Shown piece after piece: positions 20,629 to 30,916 of a stretch of 64,000 bases of DNA. The DNA comes from Aspidapion aeneum. Lineage: Eukaryota; Arthropoda; Insecta; Coleoptera; Brentidae. Both the position numbers and the translations under genes were made by a program. Each line of letters starts with the position of its first letter. The stretch's first letter is position 1. Where the stretch lies: NCBI GenBank assembly GCA_963576565.1, contig OY755039.1, positions 23,019,102 to 23,083,101 on the forward strand. The letters run 5' to 3'. The notes under the pieces were generated by a model. It made no database searches. It was not told the origin of the DNA and was given only the letters and a program-made list of their open reading frames with translations.

Positions 20629-21972
20629 TTTAGCACTGCAGCTGCGACATCTTTTTCTTGTGTCAGTTTCCACTGGAAGATGGTCACCAACATTTAATAG
20701 ATTTTTTGAAGATGAACTTGATCGACCATATGACCGCTTTCTTACTACTGTTGCGCTTTGACGACCTGCTGCTATTAGTTGTTCAGCCAGGTTTAATATA
20801 TAAGTCAGAAACTGCAAATCTGGTTTATGACAGAGTTCTTTGAAGATTATCAAGCTGTTAACTGCTGCTGTTAAAAGAAGCTTGTAAAAAACCTTTTTCC
20901 ACCACTTTTGAGACTTCCTATCTATTTGGCCATGTCATGTGAGCTGATCAGACAAATCTAGGCCCCCCATGTGGGAGTTATAAAATTCGACTGCTTCTGG
21001 GGCTGGTATAGTAATCTTTGCTCCCGTTTTTGTTTTTCTGTTGATTTCAATAATACTATTATTATTACAGTTGCTCAGAACCATAACTTATTTGGTGTCC
21101 ATCCACAAGAAACCAATAGTACCGTTTTTGTTTACTTTTGCTTCTTCACCTCTAGTTCTCTTACGCTTGTTGAAATTTGGCATATTCTTTCTGGAACTGA
21201 TGCTTGTACCAACAGCTGGAAAAAGTAAAGTTTCTATCAGGTTAACAGAAGTGGAAAATCTGTCAAAGCAAAACACACCAGGATCTCTCAAACTACTTGT
21301 TAGCTTTTTCACGACTCTCTCGCCTAAAGTATCCTCAACGACTTCCATTTCTCTTCCTGAATACACGTCAAAATCGTAAACGTGTCCTGTTACAGTCACA
21401 CCGTTCCCATATCTTTACTCCTCTCTTCATAAATTTCAGTGGTTGATACTGCTTGAGTACTGAACGCCCCTTGAATTTTATCATAGATTCATCGATGGAT
21501 TGTCTCTGGCTTTCAGATCTTGCAAGAAGGAAGCTATTCGGAAAAAGCTTCAGAAAAACTTCCAGTTCAGTTGACCCCCCAGATTGCTGAAAATGATACA
21601 GTTGGTTTTTTCTGAAATAGAGAGACGTGGAGTAAATTCTGGGCTTACATCTTGCCATTCAGTTGTCTTTGCTGGATCTTTCAGTGGTTGCAACGGCACT
21701 GATTCATTGGTCTCTTTTTCCGAAGAGCTCAAACTACTAGAACGAGTGGAAGATTTTTCAGAAACTTGCAAGTTATATTTTTTTTCTTGCTAAGAGGTTC
21801 GTCCGTCGTCCGAGTCCACATTTTCCGGCTCCAAGTACTCAGATCCACTTTCAGAGTATGGCTCGCTCATTGAATCCAAATCAGAGAGGTGCTCAGCCAA
21901 ATACTCAATCTCTTTTGGATGTAAGTTTCGTTTTGGTCTCAAAAAAAAAAGACATTCCCAATAAAATCTCAC
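20629..21972 (-). pseudogene. piggyBac transposase, multiply broken
   Basis: On the minus strand the order is an acidic N-terminus (EIEYLAEHLSDLDSMSE), a Ser-rich stretch, WQDVSPEFTPRLS, and then an internal deletion. Next come SIDESMIKFKGRSVLKQYQP and VYDFDVYSGREMEVVED, followed by FCFDRFSTSVNLIETL, GTIGFLWMDTK and MGGLDLSDQ. IDRKSQKWWKKVFYKLL leads to the C-terminal Cys-rich end (RKRCRSCSAK). The Asp-bearing motifs match the piggyBac catalytic positions. Frame breaks occur near 21780, 21560-21660, 21370-21400, 21088 and in the LSDQ region. It is coding-dead, although the TIRs are still recognisable. Confidence 0.93.
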
Positions 21973-22530
21973 TTATTACAAAAAGCAAATCTTGTATACT
22001 ACTGGGATATATATAACCCGCACTCTTTGTTGGAAAAATACTACTGGGCTATATATGTCCCACTTTTCTAAATGCGGTAGCAGACAACTAAAAAATATTA
22101 TATTTCAATTTCTATCAACATTAGTTCGCTTACCTTGACATAACTAACAGTTTTCTGTAAAAAAATAACAATTTTTAAACAATCTTTAGCCAAAAAATAA
22201 ACAAATGCACAGATCCAATCGAAAGCACGTGGAAAACTGTTGTTGTTTAGATGGAATGCAGGTGTCCAGATAAATATTGATATTATGAAAAGTCAGCAAG
22301 AACATTAGTTTCCTACTGGGACAGTGCGTGCGGGCGATTACATTGTTCCGTGTACCAATAGGATTTTTTAAAGTTTGTTTGAGGCATATTTAACCCAATA
22401 GGATTTCGGAGGCCCAGAAAAATGAAATAAACCGACCGACCGGACCGAAAGGGTTGAACTAGTCTGGTCCATAAGATTTAGTACTAAAGTAAATCGAAGT
22501 GCGCCGAAAGTAAAAATATATTACAATATA

Positions 22531-23040
22531 CAGTAAAACCTCTTCTTGCGGACACATCTACTAAGCGGACACTCCCTTTACGTGGTCAAATTTGTTGGCA
22601 CCAAGCTTTTGCCTATTTCTCTATGTGTAAAATTCACTCCTATACCCAGACACTCTAATAACCGGACGCGGACAATTTTTTTGGTTAAAAAATTCTGAAA
22701 CCTCCCTTAACCGGCAGCGAGTCTCTGATAACGGGACAGAGCGCTGCACGACATAGGCATAAATATTATGTAGTATGTTGGCAACAACGCACTCTGCAAC
22801 AGAGGAATTACCTTTTTTCCTTTTAATGCGGTGACTAAATACTTCTGTCGTATTTACACATATTTTATTAGTCGAGACGGCTGTGTTTTATTTTTATTGT
22901 TCAGTTGAGTAGTAATAGATCTCTTTGAAATGGCACCTAGTAAAAAACTTCTTAGTTTACGTGAAAAAATGGAAGTTGTTAACGTTTCGTTGAAGGAACA
23001 TCTATCAGCATGAAAGATCGCATGTGTCACATTGACCAAG
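22531..23040 (+). mobile_element. pogo/Tigger element, 5' end only
   Basis: The tip CAGTAAAACCTCTTCTTGCG at 22531 is preceded by TA. It is followed by several GCGGACA/ACCGGACGCGGACA motifs to about 22735, as in Tigger 5' ends. A transposase start lies downstream. No right-hand inverted repeat is found, so the element is truncated after about 500 bp. Confidence 0.7.
22930..23013 (+). pseudogene. pogo/Tigger transposase N-terminal fragment
   Basis: ATG at 22930 gives MAPSKKLLSLREKMEVV, the start of a CENP-B/pogo-type helix-turn-helix. A frame change then leaves the expected continuation VEGTSIS in the next frame, before homology fades. Only the first few dozen codons remain. Confidence 0.7.
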
Positions 23041-24825
23041 TGTTCTGAGGAGTCCCATAAGGACGAAACAGTTAACTGTCAACACTTATTAGGTGCCCAT
23101 TAGATCTTGGACCCCCGTGAGGTTAAGCTTTCAAGCTACCCACGGAAAAATATGAGAGAAACAAAAACTCCTTTTTACCCGATTAGAGACAAAACTTTTT
23201 TGATTTACAAAAATAAGTTTTTTGTCAGGAAGTGGAAAGAAGCGGGCCCCTCGGGCCTCCTGGATCGCCCGCTGCTTTGTTCAGTGAATAATAAAATTAG
23301 CCTGCAAATTTAATTTTAGGAAACGCCAAATAAACAGGACACGTTAGGATTACGAGAATCAATTAGATTAACAACAAACTGTTAACGTTGGTTGAGCCAG
23401 AATTTTTACAATGAAAAATTGCGAGCAATCACTAAAATTAATTGGGTTTTAGTTTGCCAATGGGTTTCGGTTTCTAATTGAGGAAACTTTCTAAATATAC
23501 CTCTTTTTTCTACCGACCTAAACAATTTTTTGTACGGCAAGTATTATTTTAAAGGTATTTTCTTTTCGAAAACTTTCTCGTCTCAAATAGAATGAAGAGA
23601 CCGGGAAATTTATTTACCTACTCGCGTGCGGTAAAGTAATTACTTTACCGCACACTGTGCGGTAAAGTTACTTTATCGCACGCGCACCACTTAGCAACGC
23701 ATCAATAAGACAGCAAGTTTACATTTCAATTCCATCTAATTTGACATGTTTATTTATAAATTACATTCAAGTTTTTGAAAAAAAAAGGTACTCATAGGTA
23801 AAATTTTGTACCTGACACATGCGGAAAGTGTCTTTACCATCCTTGACGGCTTGAACTGCCGTCGCGGATCATGACTTTACAGCTTGTTGATAGTGATTAT
23901 TTTGATTGGTTGGACATTTTCTATCAGTCTAAAATATAATGTGTTTTATATTAAATACTAGCTTAAATTTGGAAATAGCCAATAATGTATCAATAGGGAT
24001 CTTTGGTATGTCCCACTTTTCACTTATTCTTTATTTGAGCCATGCGCTGTTACCTGGTTCGAACTTTATCTCTTACTAAAGGATAATGTTTTACCTTACT
24101 GCCGCTGCATATAACGTTATGACAAAATGTAAATTTAAAATCTTTTTGCCACCAGACAATTATTTCAAGAGCTACCAATGCGGGGTAATCCGCATATTTA
24201 AATTTATGCCAAATATTAAAAATTATTTTTTATATAAACTGTTAGTAATCTGTTCAGTGTTCACCAACTGACCAAAAGTCATCAATGTTCTGTAAAGTGT
24301 GTGAAAAAAAAAGAAGAAGAAGAAATACATAGTACACAGAGTCTACATATTTTACTAACCAAAATTTTATTGATCAACCAGCGTTTTATACTTTTCGATG
24401 ACGGAGCGAATTTTTTGAGGTCGAAACAAATTTTGCTGTTGGGTTTTTTCAAATTTAGGTTGTTTCAAACTAAACAGGAAGAGGATTGAGCTGTAAAAAG
24501 CAAATTTGTCTACAATTAATATAATTTCCTTTTAGGTTGCTGATCTGCGTTTTGTTTTTTGGGATCGCTAACCCCGATCCTTTTTAATCTGTTGTATTTT
24601 GTCTAAGAGTGAATTAAAGAATGGAGTGAATGAGAAAAAAAATAATACATTTAGTCAAATAGTCAATAGAAATTTAACAACTAAAAAAAAAGATACTGAA
24701 GAACAGAAGAAAAAGAAGAAAGAAGACTGAAGAGAGAAAAAAGAAGATATCTGAAGACAGAAGACTGATGAGAAAGAGAAATTAGAATAAAGGGGGAAAA
24801 AATAGAATGGGCTTATACGTTTAAA
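23041..24825. other. Unassigned region with a palindromic motif and a purine tract
   Basis: No credible ORF is seen. A set of GTGCGGTAAAGT palindromes lies at 23622-23690, and a purine-rich GAAGA/AAGAAG tract at about 24655-24800. The rest is AT-rich. Confidence 0.45.
23622..23690. repeat. Nested palindromes of GTGCGGTAAAGT
   Basis: TGCGGTAAAGTAATTACTTT followed by ACCGCA is a perfect palindrome. It is followed by a second, imperfect GTGCGGTAAAGTTACTTTAT...CGCAC. Related GTGCGGAAAAGTGACACTTT and GCGAAAAGAGTC motifs flank the Crypton fragment near 37 kb. Confidence 0.7.
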
Positions 24826-24982
24826 CTAGAATTATAATATACAAATTACGATTTTGTAAACGGCTAAAGCTGCTAAATGTGTGCATACATACATGGATTA
24901 AAAGCCCAAAGTATTCTTTATTTAGCAGTATCAAAAATGTTTGGGCACCTGATAAATTAACAATTTAAATCTAATAGGGTGT
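24826..24982 (+). repeat. Single monomer of the ~166-bp satellite
   Basis: Matches the units at 32.1-33.1 kb: TTACGATTTTGTAAACGGCT, then CCCAAAGTATTC, then CAGTATCAAAAATGTTTGGG, then TTAAATCTAAT. It abuts the first hairpin-tipped arm. Confidence 0.8.
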
Positions 24983-25584
24983 TTGACACTAGTAAAATAC
25001 TCTGCCAATCTATGGGCACCTAAGCTCACACTGGATGCTACAGTTATAGTGTATCTACGTGAAAGCTAATATAACTAAAAACTGAAGTATATTTTATTGA
25101 ACTCCAGAGTCAATTACCTTTCGTTTGATACCACACAAGCCATGTTTTGACTTAAACTCTAATTTTTCAAATCTACCCCCACCCTTGTTTTAAAAACTAA
25201 AATGTATTTTGTTTAACTCCAGACTCAATTACCTTTCGTTTGATATCACACACGCCATATTTCCACTTAAACACTAATTTTTGAAATTTACCCCCACCCT
25301 TTTTTTTTAAATAAACTAAAATGTATTTTGTTTAACTCCAGACTCAATTACCTTTCGTTTGATATAACACACGCTATATTTTTACATAAACTCTAATTTT
25401 TGAAATCTACCCCCACCCTTTTATTTGGCTTGTGTTTGGTGGATTTTGTTCATTTTTAAATGGAACCATCTCGACCCAAAACTCAGTCTGGGTACCAAAT
25501 TTCATTAAAATCGGGCAAGCCGTTTTTGAGTTATGCGCGTTGGTCGTTACAGACAGACATACAGACACACAGACAGACAGACAT

Positions 25585-25626
<42 letters not shown>

Positions 25627-25740
25627 GGCGCAACAAAAAAGTTTCAAAATCATCTGAAACGCAAAGATATATAAAAATTTTTGAAATCGGAGCAACTTTT
25701 TTTTTCTCGAAAAATTTAGGATCACCATAGCTCACACTAC
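24983..25740 (+). repeat. Hairpin-tipped arm A
   Basis: First of three homologous ~750-bp units. It opens with AAATACTCTGCCAATCTATG and AAGCTCACAC. Three ~115-bp internal repeats follow, keyed by CTCAATTACCTTTCGTTTGA and CCCCCACCC. After that come TTGAGTTATGCGCGTTGGTC, a GACA microsatellite (25551-25625) and a conserved GGCGCAACAAAAAAGTTTC block. It ends GGATCACCATAGCTCACAC. No coding function is assigned; short Cys/Val-rich frames over the microsatellite are artefacts. Confidence 0.85.
25551..25625 (+). repeat. GACA microsatellite core of arm A
   Basis: Imperfect (CAGA)n with interspersed CATA and CACA units. Confidence 0.95.
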
Positions 25741-25785
25741 TATAGTATAGTAGTAGTGTGAAATAAATATATATTTATTTTAGCT

Positions 25786-25919
25786 CACACATATACTATA
25801 CTATAGTAGTGTGAGCTATGGTGATCCTAATTTTTTCGAGAAAAAAAAAGTTGCTCCGATTTCAAAAATTTTTATATATCTTTGCGTTTCAGATGATTTT
25901 GAAACTTTTTTGTTGCGCC

Positions 25920-25977
<58 letters not shown>

Positions 25978-26570
25978 ATGTCTGTCTGTCTGTCTGTCTG
26001 TCTGTATGTCTGTCTGTAACGACCAACGCGCATAACTCAAAAACCGCTTGGCCGATTTTAATGAAATTTGGTACCTAGGCTGGGTTTTGGGCCGAGATGG
26101 TCCCATTTAAAAATGAACAAAATCCACCGAGCACAAACCAAATAAAAGGGTGGGGGTAGATTTCAAAAATTTGAGTTTATGGGAAAATATGGCGTGTGTG
26201 ACATCAAACGAAAGGTAATTGAGTCTGGAGTTCAACAAAATACATTTTAATTTATTTTAAAAAAAAGGGTGGGGGTATATTTCAAAAATTAGAGTTTAAG
26301 TGAAAATATGGCGTGTGTGATATCAAACGAATGGCAATTGAGTCCGGAGTTTAACAAAATACATTTTAGTTTTTGTTTTTTTTAAGGGAGGGGGTAGATT
26401 TAAAAAATTTGAGTTAAGTCAAAACATGGCTTGTGTGGTATCAAACAAAAGGTAATTTAGTCCGGAGTTGAATAAAATATATTTTAGTTTTTAGTTATAT
26501 TAGCTCACACGTACACTATAACTATAGTACCTAGTGTGAGTTTAGGGGCCCATATATTGGCAGAGTATTT
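25786..26570 (-). repeat. Hairpin-tipped arm B, inverted
   Basis: Reverse-complement copy of arms A and C. Its outer tip is AGCTCACACATATACTATAC...GTGTGAGCT, able to fold back on itself. The TCTG microsatellite is at 25918-26017. It ends at TTAGGGGCCCATATATTGGC. With arm A it forms a near head-to-head inverted repeat with a ~45-bp AT spacer; with arm C it forms an inverted repeat around an ~860-bp loop. Confidence 0.88.
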
Positions 26571-26680
26571 AGATATCTCTTTAGGTCTTGGGAATGCTAA
26601 AAACAAATTTTTTTGTTTAATTTTTCCTCAAATTCATAGTTCTTTTAAATAAATAAATTCATTGAATTAAAACAATTGGC

Positions 26681-26728
26681 CACGTGATTCAAAACAGGCG
26701 GTCTACCAATCAGCTGCGAGTGACGTCA
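26681..26728 (+). promoter_or_regulatory. Promoter-like cluster upstream of a first-exon-like ORF
   Basis: Within 50 bp lie an E-box CACGTG (26681-26686), a CCAAT (26706-26710) and a full CRE palindrome TGACGTCA (26721-26728). They are in a locally less AT-rich patch about 140 bp before the ATG at 26867. No TATA box is evident. The function is inferred from motif clustering only. Confidence 0.35.
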
Positions 26729-26866
26729 CAAAACAGTAAACGCCTCGAACGAACCTATTTTCTGTGTTATTTTCTTATGGATGGTAATGTTTGCTTTGGT
26801 TGAAAGTGCGAATTATCGTCCTAAATTAGATTTTATTTTGTGTTTTGCTCATAAAAAACATTTTCA

Positions 26867-26998
26867 ATGGAAAACGGATTCTCCAAAGCAGCTAGCTCCA
26901 ACTTGCCAATGCTGAATTCCTTTATGGTGGCAGGCTTCTTTACCAACACCAGTGATTTTTCTTCTGCGGAATTTAGAAACGTTAAAATGTTGATGTAA
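26867..26998 (+). CDS. First-exon-like ORF, insect SWIM/YqaJ-type protein N-terminus (partial)
   Basis: The ATG at 26867 opens 43 codons reading FSKAASSNLPMLNSFMVAGF and then TSDFSSAEFRNVKMLM, then TAA. A consensus splice donor, GTAAGT, at 26995-27000 overlaps the stop, so splicing would remove it. The pattern of S-N-L-P, then F-M-V-A-x-F-F and S-A-E-F-R-x-V-K resembles, from memory, the N-terminus of multi-copy insect proteins with SWIM zinc-finger and YqaJ-like nuclease regions. No further exon of that family is visible before arm C. It is therefore probably a captured or stranded first exon. The family call is not proven. Confidence 0.45.
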   Translation: MENGFSKAASSNLPMLNSFMVAGFFTNTSDFSSAEFRNVKMLM

Positions 26999-27216
26999 GT
27001 ATTCGATGAGTTGTTTTGTATATAACTAAAAGTTTTTTTTACGATATTCTTCGCCTACTTTTACTCATTTAGATTTTGAGGTTAGGTTATGTTTTGCTTT
27101 TTTGTTTAATATGCCATTTACAACAGATTCAATTAAATACCAAATCATTATTATTTTAAGCATTAAGAAACAATTAAAAATTGCTTTTTTAGAACAAAAT
27201 TTTCTAAATACATACT

Positions 27217-27345
27217 AGTCCTGCCTATGCACTGCCTAGTCTTGCATATGCACTGCTCAGTCCTACATTTAGCCTGCATGTGCACTGCCTAATCCTGCAT
27301 TTAGACGTACTCCCTAGTCCTGCCTAATAACTGCCTAGAACCGCC
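27217..27345 (+). repeat. CCTAGTCCTGCATATGCACTG minisatellite
   Basis: About six degenerate ~20-bp units (CTAGTCCTGC, TATGCACTGC). It lies in the loop between arms B and C, downstream of the exon-like ORF. Confidence 0.8.
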
Positions 27346-27429
27346 TGAAAATTTGTACACCTTTCTACCTATTATAGTTGTTCACCCCTTGTAATAAACA
27401 TAACCTCAAAAATTTCATCGTCATTTACG

Positions 27430-28187
27430 AAATACTCTGCCAATATATGGGCCCCTAAGCTCACACTAGGTACTATAGTTATAGTGTACGTGTGAGCTAA
27501 TATAACTAAAAACTGAAATACATTTTATTCAACTCCAGACTAAATTTCCTTTTGTTTGATACCACACAAGCTATGTTTTGACTTAAACTCAAATTTTTGA
27601 AATCTACCCCCACCCTTAAAAAAAACAAAAAACTAAAATGTATTTTGTTAAACTCCGGAGTCAATTACCTTTCGTCTGATATCACACACGCCATATTTTC
27701 ACTTAAACTCTAATTTTTAAAATATACCCCCACCCTTTTTTTTAAAATAAATTAAAATGTATTTTGTTTAACTGCAGACTCAATTACCTTTCGTTTGATA
27801 TCACACACGCCATATTTTAAAATAAACTCTAATTTTTGAAATCTACCCCCACCCTTTTATTTGATTTGTGTTCGGTGGATTTTTGTTCATTTTTAAATGG
27901 GACCATCTCGACCCAAGACCCAGCCTAGGTACCAAATTTTATTAAAATCGACCAAGCGGTTTTTGAGTTATGCGCGTTGGTCGTTACAGACAGGCATACA
28001 GACAGACAGACAGACAGACAGACCGACAGACAGACAGACAGACGGCGCAACAAAAAAGTTTCAAAATCATCTGAAACCCAAAGATATATAAAAAGTTTTG
28101 AAATCGGAGCAACTTTTTTTTTCTCGAAAAAATTAGGATCACCATAGCTCACACTACTATAGTATAGTATATGTGTGAGCTAATAGT
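27430..28187 (+). repeat. Hairpin-tipped arm C
   Basis: Direct copy of arm A and inverted relative to B. The inner tip is AGCTCACACTAGGTACTATA...GTGTGAGCT and the outer tip AGCTCACACTACTATAGTAT...GTGTGAGCT. The microsatellite core is at 27988-28043. The last ~45 bp mirror the start of arm B almost exactly. Confidence 0.88.
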
Positions 28188-28191
28188 TATA

Positions 28192-28638
28192 CAATAAGTC
28201 CATAAAGTCTGGAAACATCGAGTTTACGAGAAAATCGTAACTTTTTTAGAAAAAAGCTCGGACAAGTTGATTTTTATTTAAAAAAGGGGATTCAGAAAAA
28301 AAATACGTTATTATACAGGGTGTCTCAAAAAAAAGATATGACATGAACTTACATTTTTTCAAATGGAACACCCTGTATATTATTACATATTTGGATACCC
28401 CAAGTCATTTGAAGTATTTTTTGTCAAGCAATATACAGGGTGTTTCATTTGAAAAAATTTAAGTTTATGTCATATCTTTTTTTTCAGGGTGTATAATAAC
28501 GCATTTTTTTTCTGAACCTCCTTTTTAAATAAAAATCGACGTGTCCGAGCTTTTTTCTAAAAAAGTTACGATTTTCTCGGAAATTCGATATTTCTAGAGT
28601 TTACGGACACACTGTTTCCAGACTTTACGGACACACTG
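28192..28638. mobile_element. Foldback MITE with TA target duplication
   Basis: Two arms of roughly 200 bp are reverse complements. They share GAGAAAATCGTAACTTTTTT, GCTCGGACAAG/GTGTCCGAGC and ACAGGGTGT blocks. The tips are CAATAAGTCC and, reversed, CAGTGTGTCC. TA lies at 28190-28191 and 28639-28640. TA duplication and ACAGGGTGT motifs suggest a Tc1/mariner-dependent MITE. It inserted 4 bp beyond arm C. Confidence 0.82.
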
Positions 28639-28857
28639 TAAATATTATACACACCGTGAGAAAAATTAATAGAAACAATTTAGTTATACTCACATCAAAG
28701 TGATCTTCACAAATTTAAAGTGAAGATGTATTAGATAAGGCCCTTGGGTCTCTTCGAGCAAGTTCTAGACACTTTTTCCGTTCTTTTACTGCTGTAGGCA
28801 CATGAATAAATAGTTTGTCAGATGTTTTTATGCTAGTATTCGAACACTGTAGCACTA

Positions 28858-30730
28858 CCCAAGTAACATTATTACCACTCAAGGTTTTATTAATTTGGTT
28901 CCTAGGTTATTTAGAGGGTGCTGTTATGGGTTTTAGGATCAATTTGGCTACATAAAGGTAATTTATATTGCCAATTACAATAGTGTTATACAACCAAAAA
29001 GTGATTTATAAAGGGAGCATAATAAAACTGATATTCCTTCTGTTCCTTTTAGATACTTTTTGTTTTATTGATTTCTGATTTATAAAGATGGTCTTATAAA
29101 ACCATTTTACCTAAAGTTAAAAAAAAAAAATATATAAACTTTGGTCATTTAGTTTTTTTCATTACTTTAGGTTATCACAAAAGTGTTTTATAATAGAGCT
29201 AAAAGGTTATCTTACATCCTTTTGTTTTCATAGTTACCAGTAGTTTAAAAGTAAATATGATTAGATAGGCGGCCATATAGAACCTAGTTTCCTTAGGTTT
29301 TTAAGAGTGGTAAATATAAACTTTAGACTTTTGGTTTTTGCCATTATTTTTAGGCATTTTAAAAAGGTTTTATAGGAAGGCTTAAAGGTAAACCTAATTA
29401 TTTTGTATTTATAGTTACCCATAGCTGTATATTAAATATTATTTAAATAGGCGGCCATATAAAACCTTGTTTCCTTAAGGGTTCTAACAGAAGTAAGTAA
29501 ATACTTTCGTTTTTTAAGGTATTTCTTGTAAAAATAATACATATACCTAGGTACAGATTGGTACCTACCTATTGCAAGATTGATTATTTAAAGCCCAATA
29601 ATTAATAATTGTTGAGTTTCCGTCCTCCTGGGTAGGACACCCAGGCCTAGATAAGGCCTATTTAGACGACCAATATAAGAGGTTGCCCTCCAACCTGCAG
29701 GCACAACGAATATCATTGCACTGGCCCTCTCGATTGTGTCGAAATTGCACGAAAAAAACATTTAAAAGTGTTCAATTATACGCTTTTAAACACTTTAAAA
29801 ACAAATACAAAAAATTTAAGTGAGGTTATGTTGACTATGTTTACATTGTTCTTTTTTGTTGGTTTCATAAGGGCACTGAAAAATCTTAGTTGCGATACAG
29901 TAACAAATAAAACCAAGTGACCACTATAAAACCATAATGGCGTATATAAATTTATTTAAAAAATATTGTAAAGAGAAAATATTTATCTAGTCGTTTTAGC
30001 AGTGTTTTTTAACAATAATTTTACTTTAATTTTGATTTATGTAAACCAAACAGACTTTTTTAATGGTGAATAGTGTAAATGATTTTTTTTTTAATTTTAA
30101 ATATTTGTTATTTTGTTATCAAAAAACTATTAAAAAGCATTCTTGAGGTGGCGCGCTTGTTTTGAGAGCTTTTCAGATACGATTTTATCAGAAAAATAAA
30201 TCTGGCAGGCAATTTGATCATCAAAAAAACGACAAACTCGGTATATTTTTATGTGATAAAATAATCTTGGGACTCTGACATTTTTGGCAAATTTGTGACC
30301 TAAATTATTTTATATAGCCATTGTGAATCTAAAATATCGCCATAGCTTTTATAGAAAAACTTCTTTACTCTAAAGGTATTATGGTATTCAACAGAATCGC
30401 CAGGATACCAAATTACCAAATCTAGTTTTATAATAGGATAGAGGACGTTTCTGAGTTGTTTTTAGAACCTGGCATAATAGCTTTAGGCTCTAAAAGGTTC
30501 TATACTGGTGGAACCGCTAGAGGGCGAAGCTGGAGTTTATTTCTTATGGTTTTATAGTGAGTTTAATACATAGGTTGCCACCACCAATTGGGGAGTCCCA
30601 TTTAGGAGGTCTAAGGGGTATATAAGGGTAATGGGAACGTGCTAGCGACCAAACATTGAAACTAATGGTTTTAAGGAAAGGCGCTGGCAACCTTTTAGCT
30701 TCTGCTATAAATAAAGAAATGTTACTTGGG
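28858..30730. mobile_element. 1.87-kb non-autonomous TIR element
   Basis: A perfect 13-bp inverted repeat, CCCAAGTAACATT, lies at 28858-28870 and 30718-30730. TA is outside both ends (28856-28857, 30731-30732). The interior has no long ORF. It contains two to three ~180-bp degenerate tandem units (about 29120-29510) keyed by AGATAGGCGGCCATATAGAA, and many TAGGTTTTAT/ATAAAACC words. The TA duplication fits several superfamilies; it is unassigned. Confidence 0.7.
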
Positions 30731-30916
30731 TATACACCACTTATAGGACATTTTTTTACATAAAAAACAGTAAAAACACAGACCAAAAACAAATAAACAC
30801 TTGAATACCGTGTATCTGTCCGCGAGTTTACTGCGCTGTGACGTCATTGCAACGCCATGCTAGAAATGAGCGTTTTAGCGGTAAATTCAAATCGGAAATT
30901 AAAAAACTTTATTTTA

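Larger units (their letters stand above)
18089..22453 (-). mobile_element. piggyBac-type transposon with a nested LINE
   Basis: The tips are CCCTTTCGGACC at 18089-18100 and its match, GGACCGAAAGGG, at 22442-22453. TTAA lies outside the left tip (18085-18088) and TTGA, a one-base change, outside the right (22454-22457). TTAA targeting is diagnostic of piggyBac. The transposase reads on the minus strand at 20629-21972. Copies of a motif like CTACTGGGATATATAT...CCC occur near 20410-20465 and 22005-22075, probably subterminal repeats for transposase binding. About 2.1 kb of LINE sequence sits between the transposase 3' end and the left tip. Confidence 0.93.

Noticed and set aside
25531..26078. 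Open frames rich in Cys-Leu-Ser-Val or Asp-Arg-Gln-Thr over the microsatellites
   Set aside because: They are read-through of the GACA/TCTG tetranucleotide repeats in all frames and have no start context or conservation signal.
25551..28043. CRISPR-like regular repeats
   Set aside because: The spacing is simple microsatellite and ~115-bp tandem units without spacers, in a eukaryotic context.
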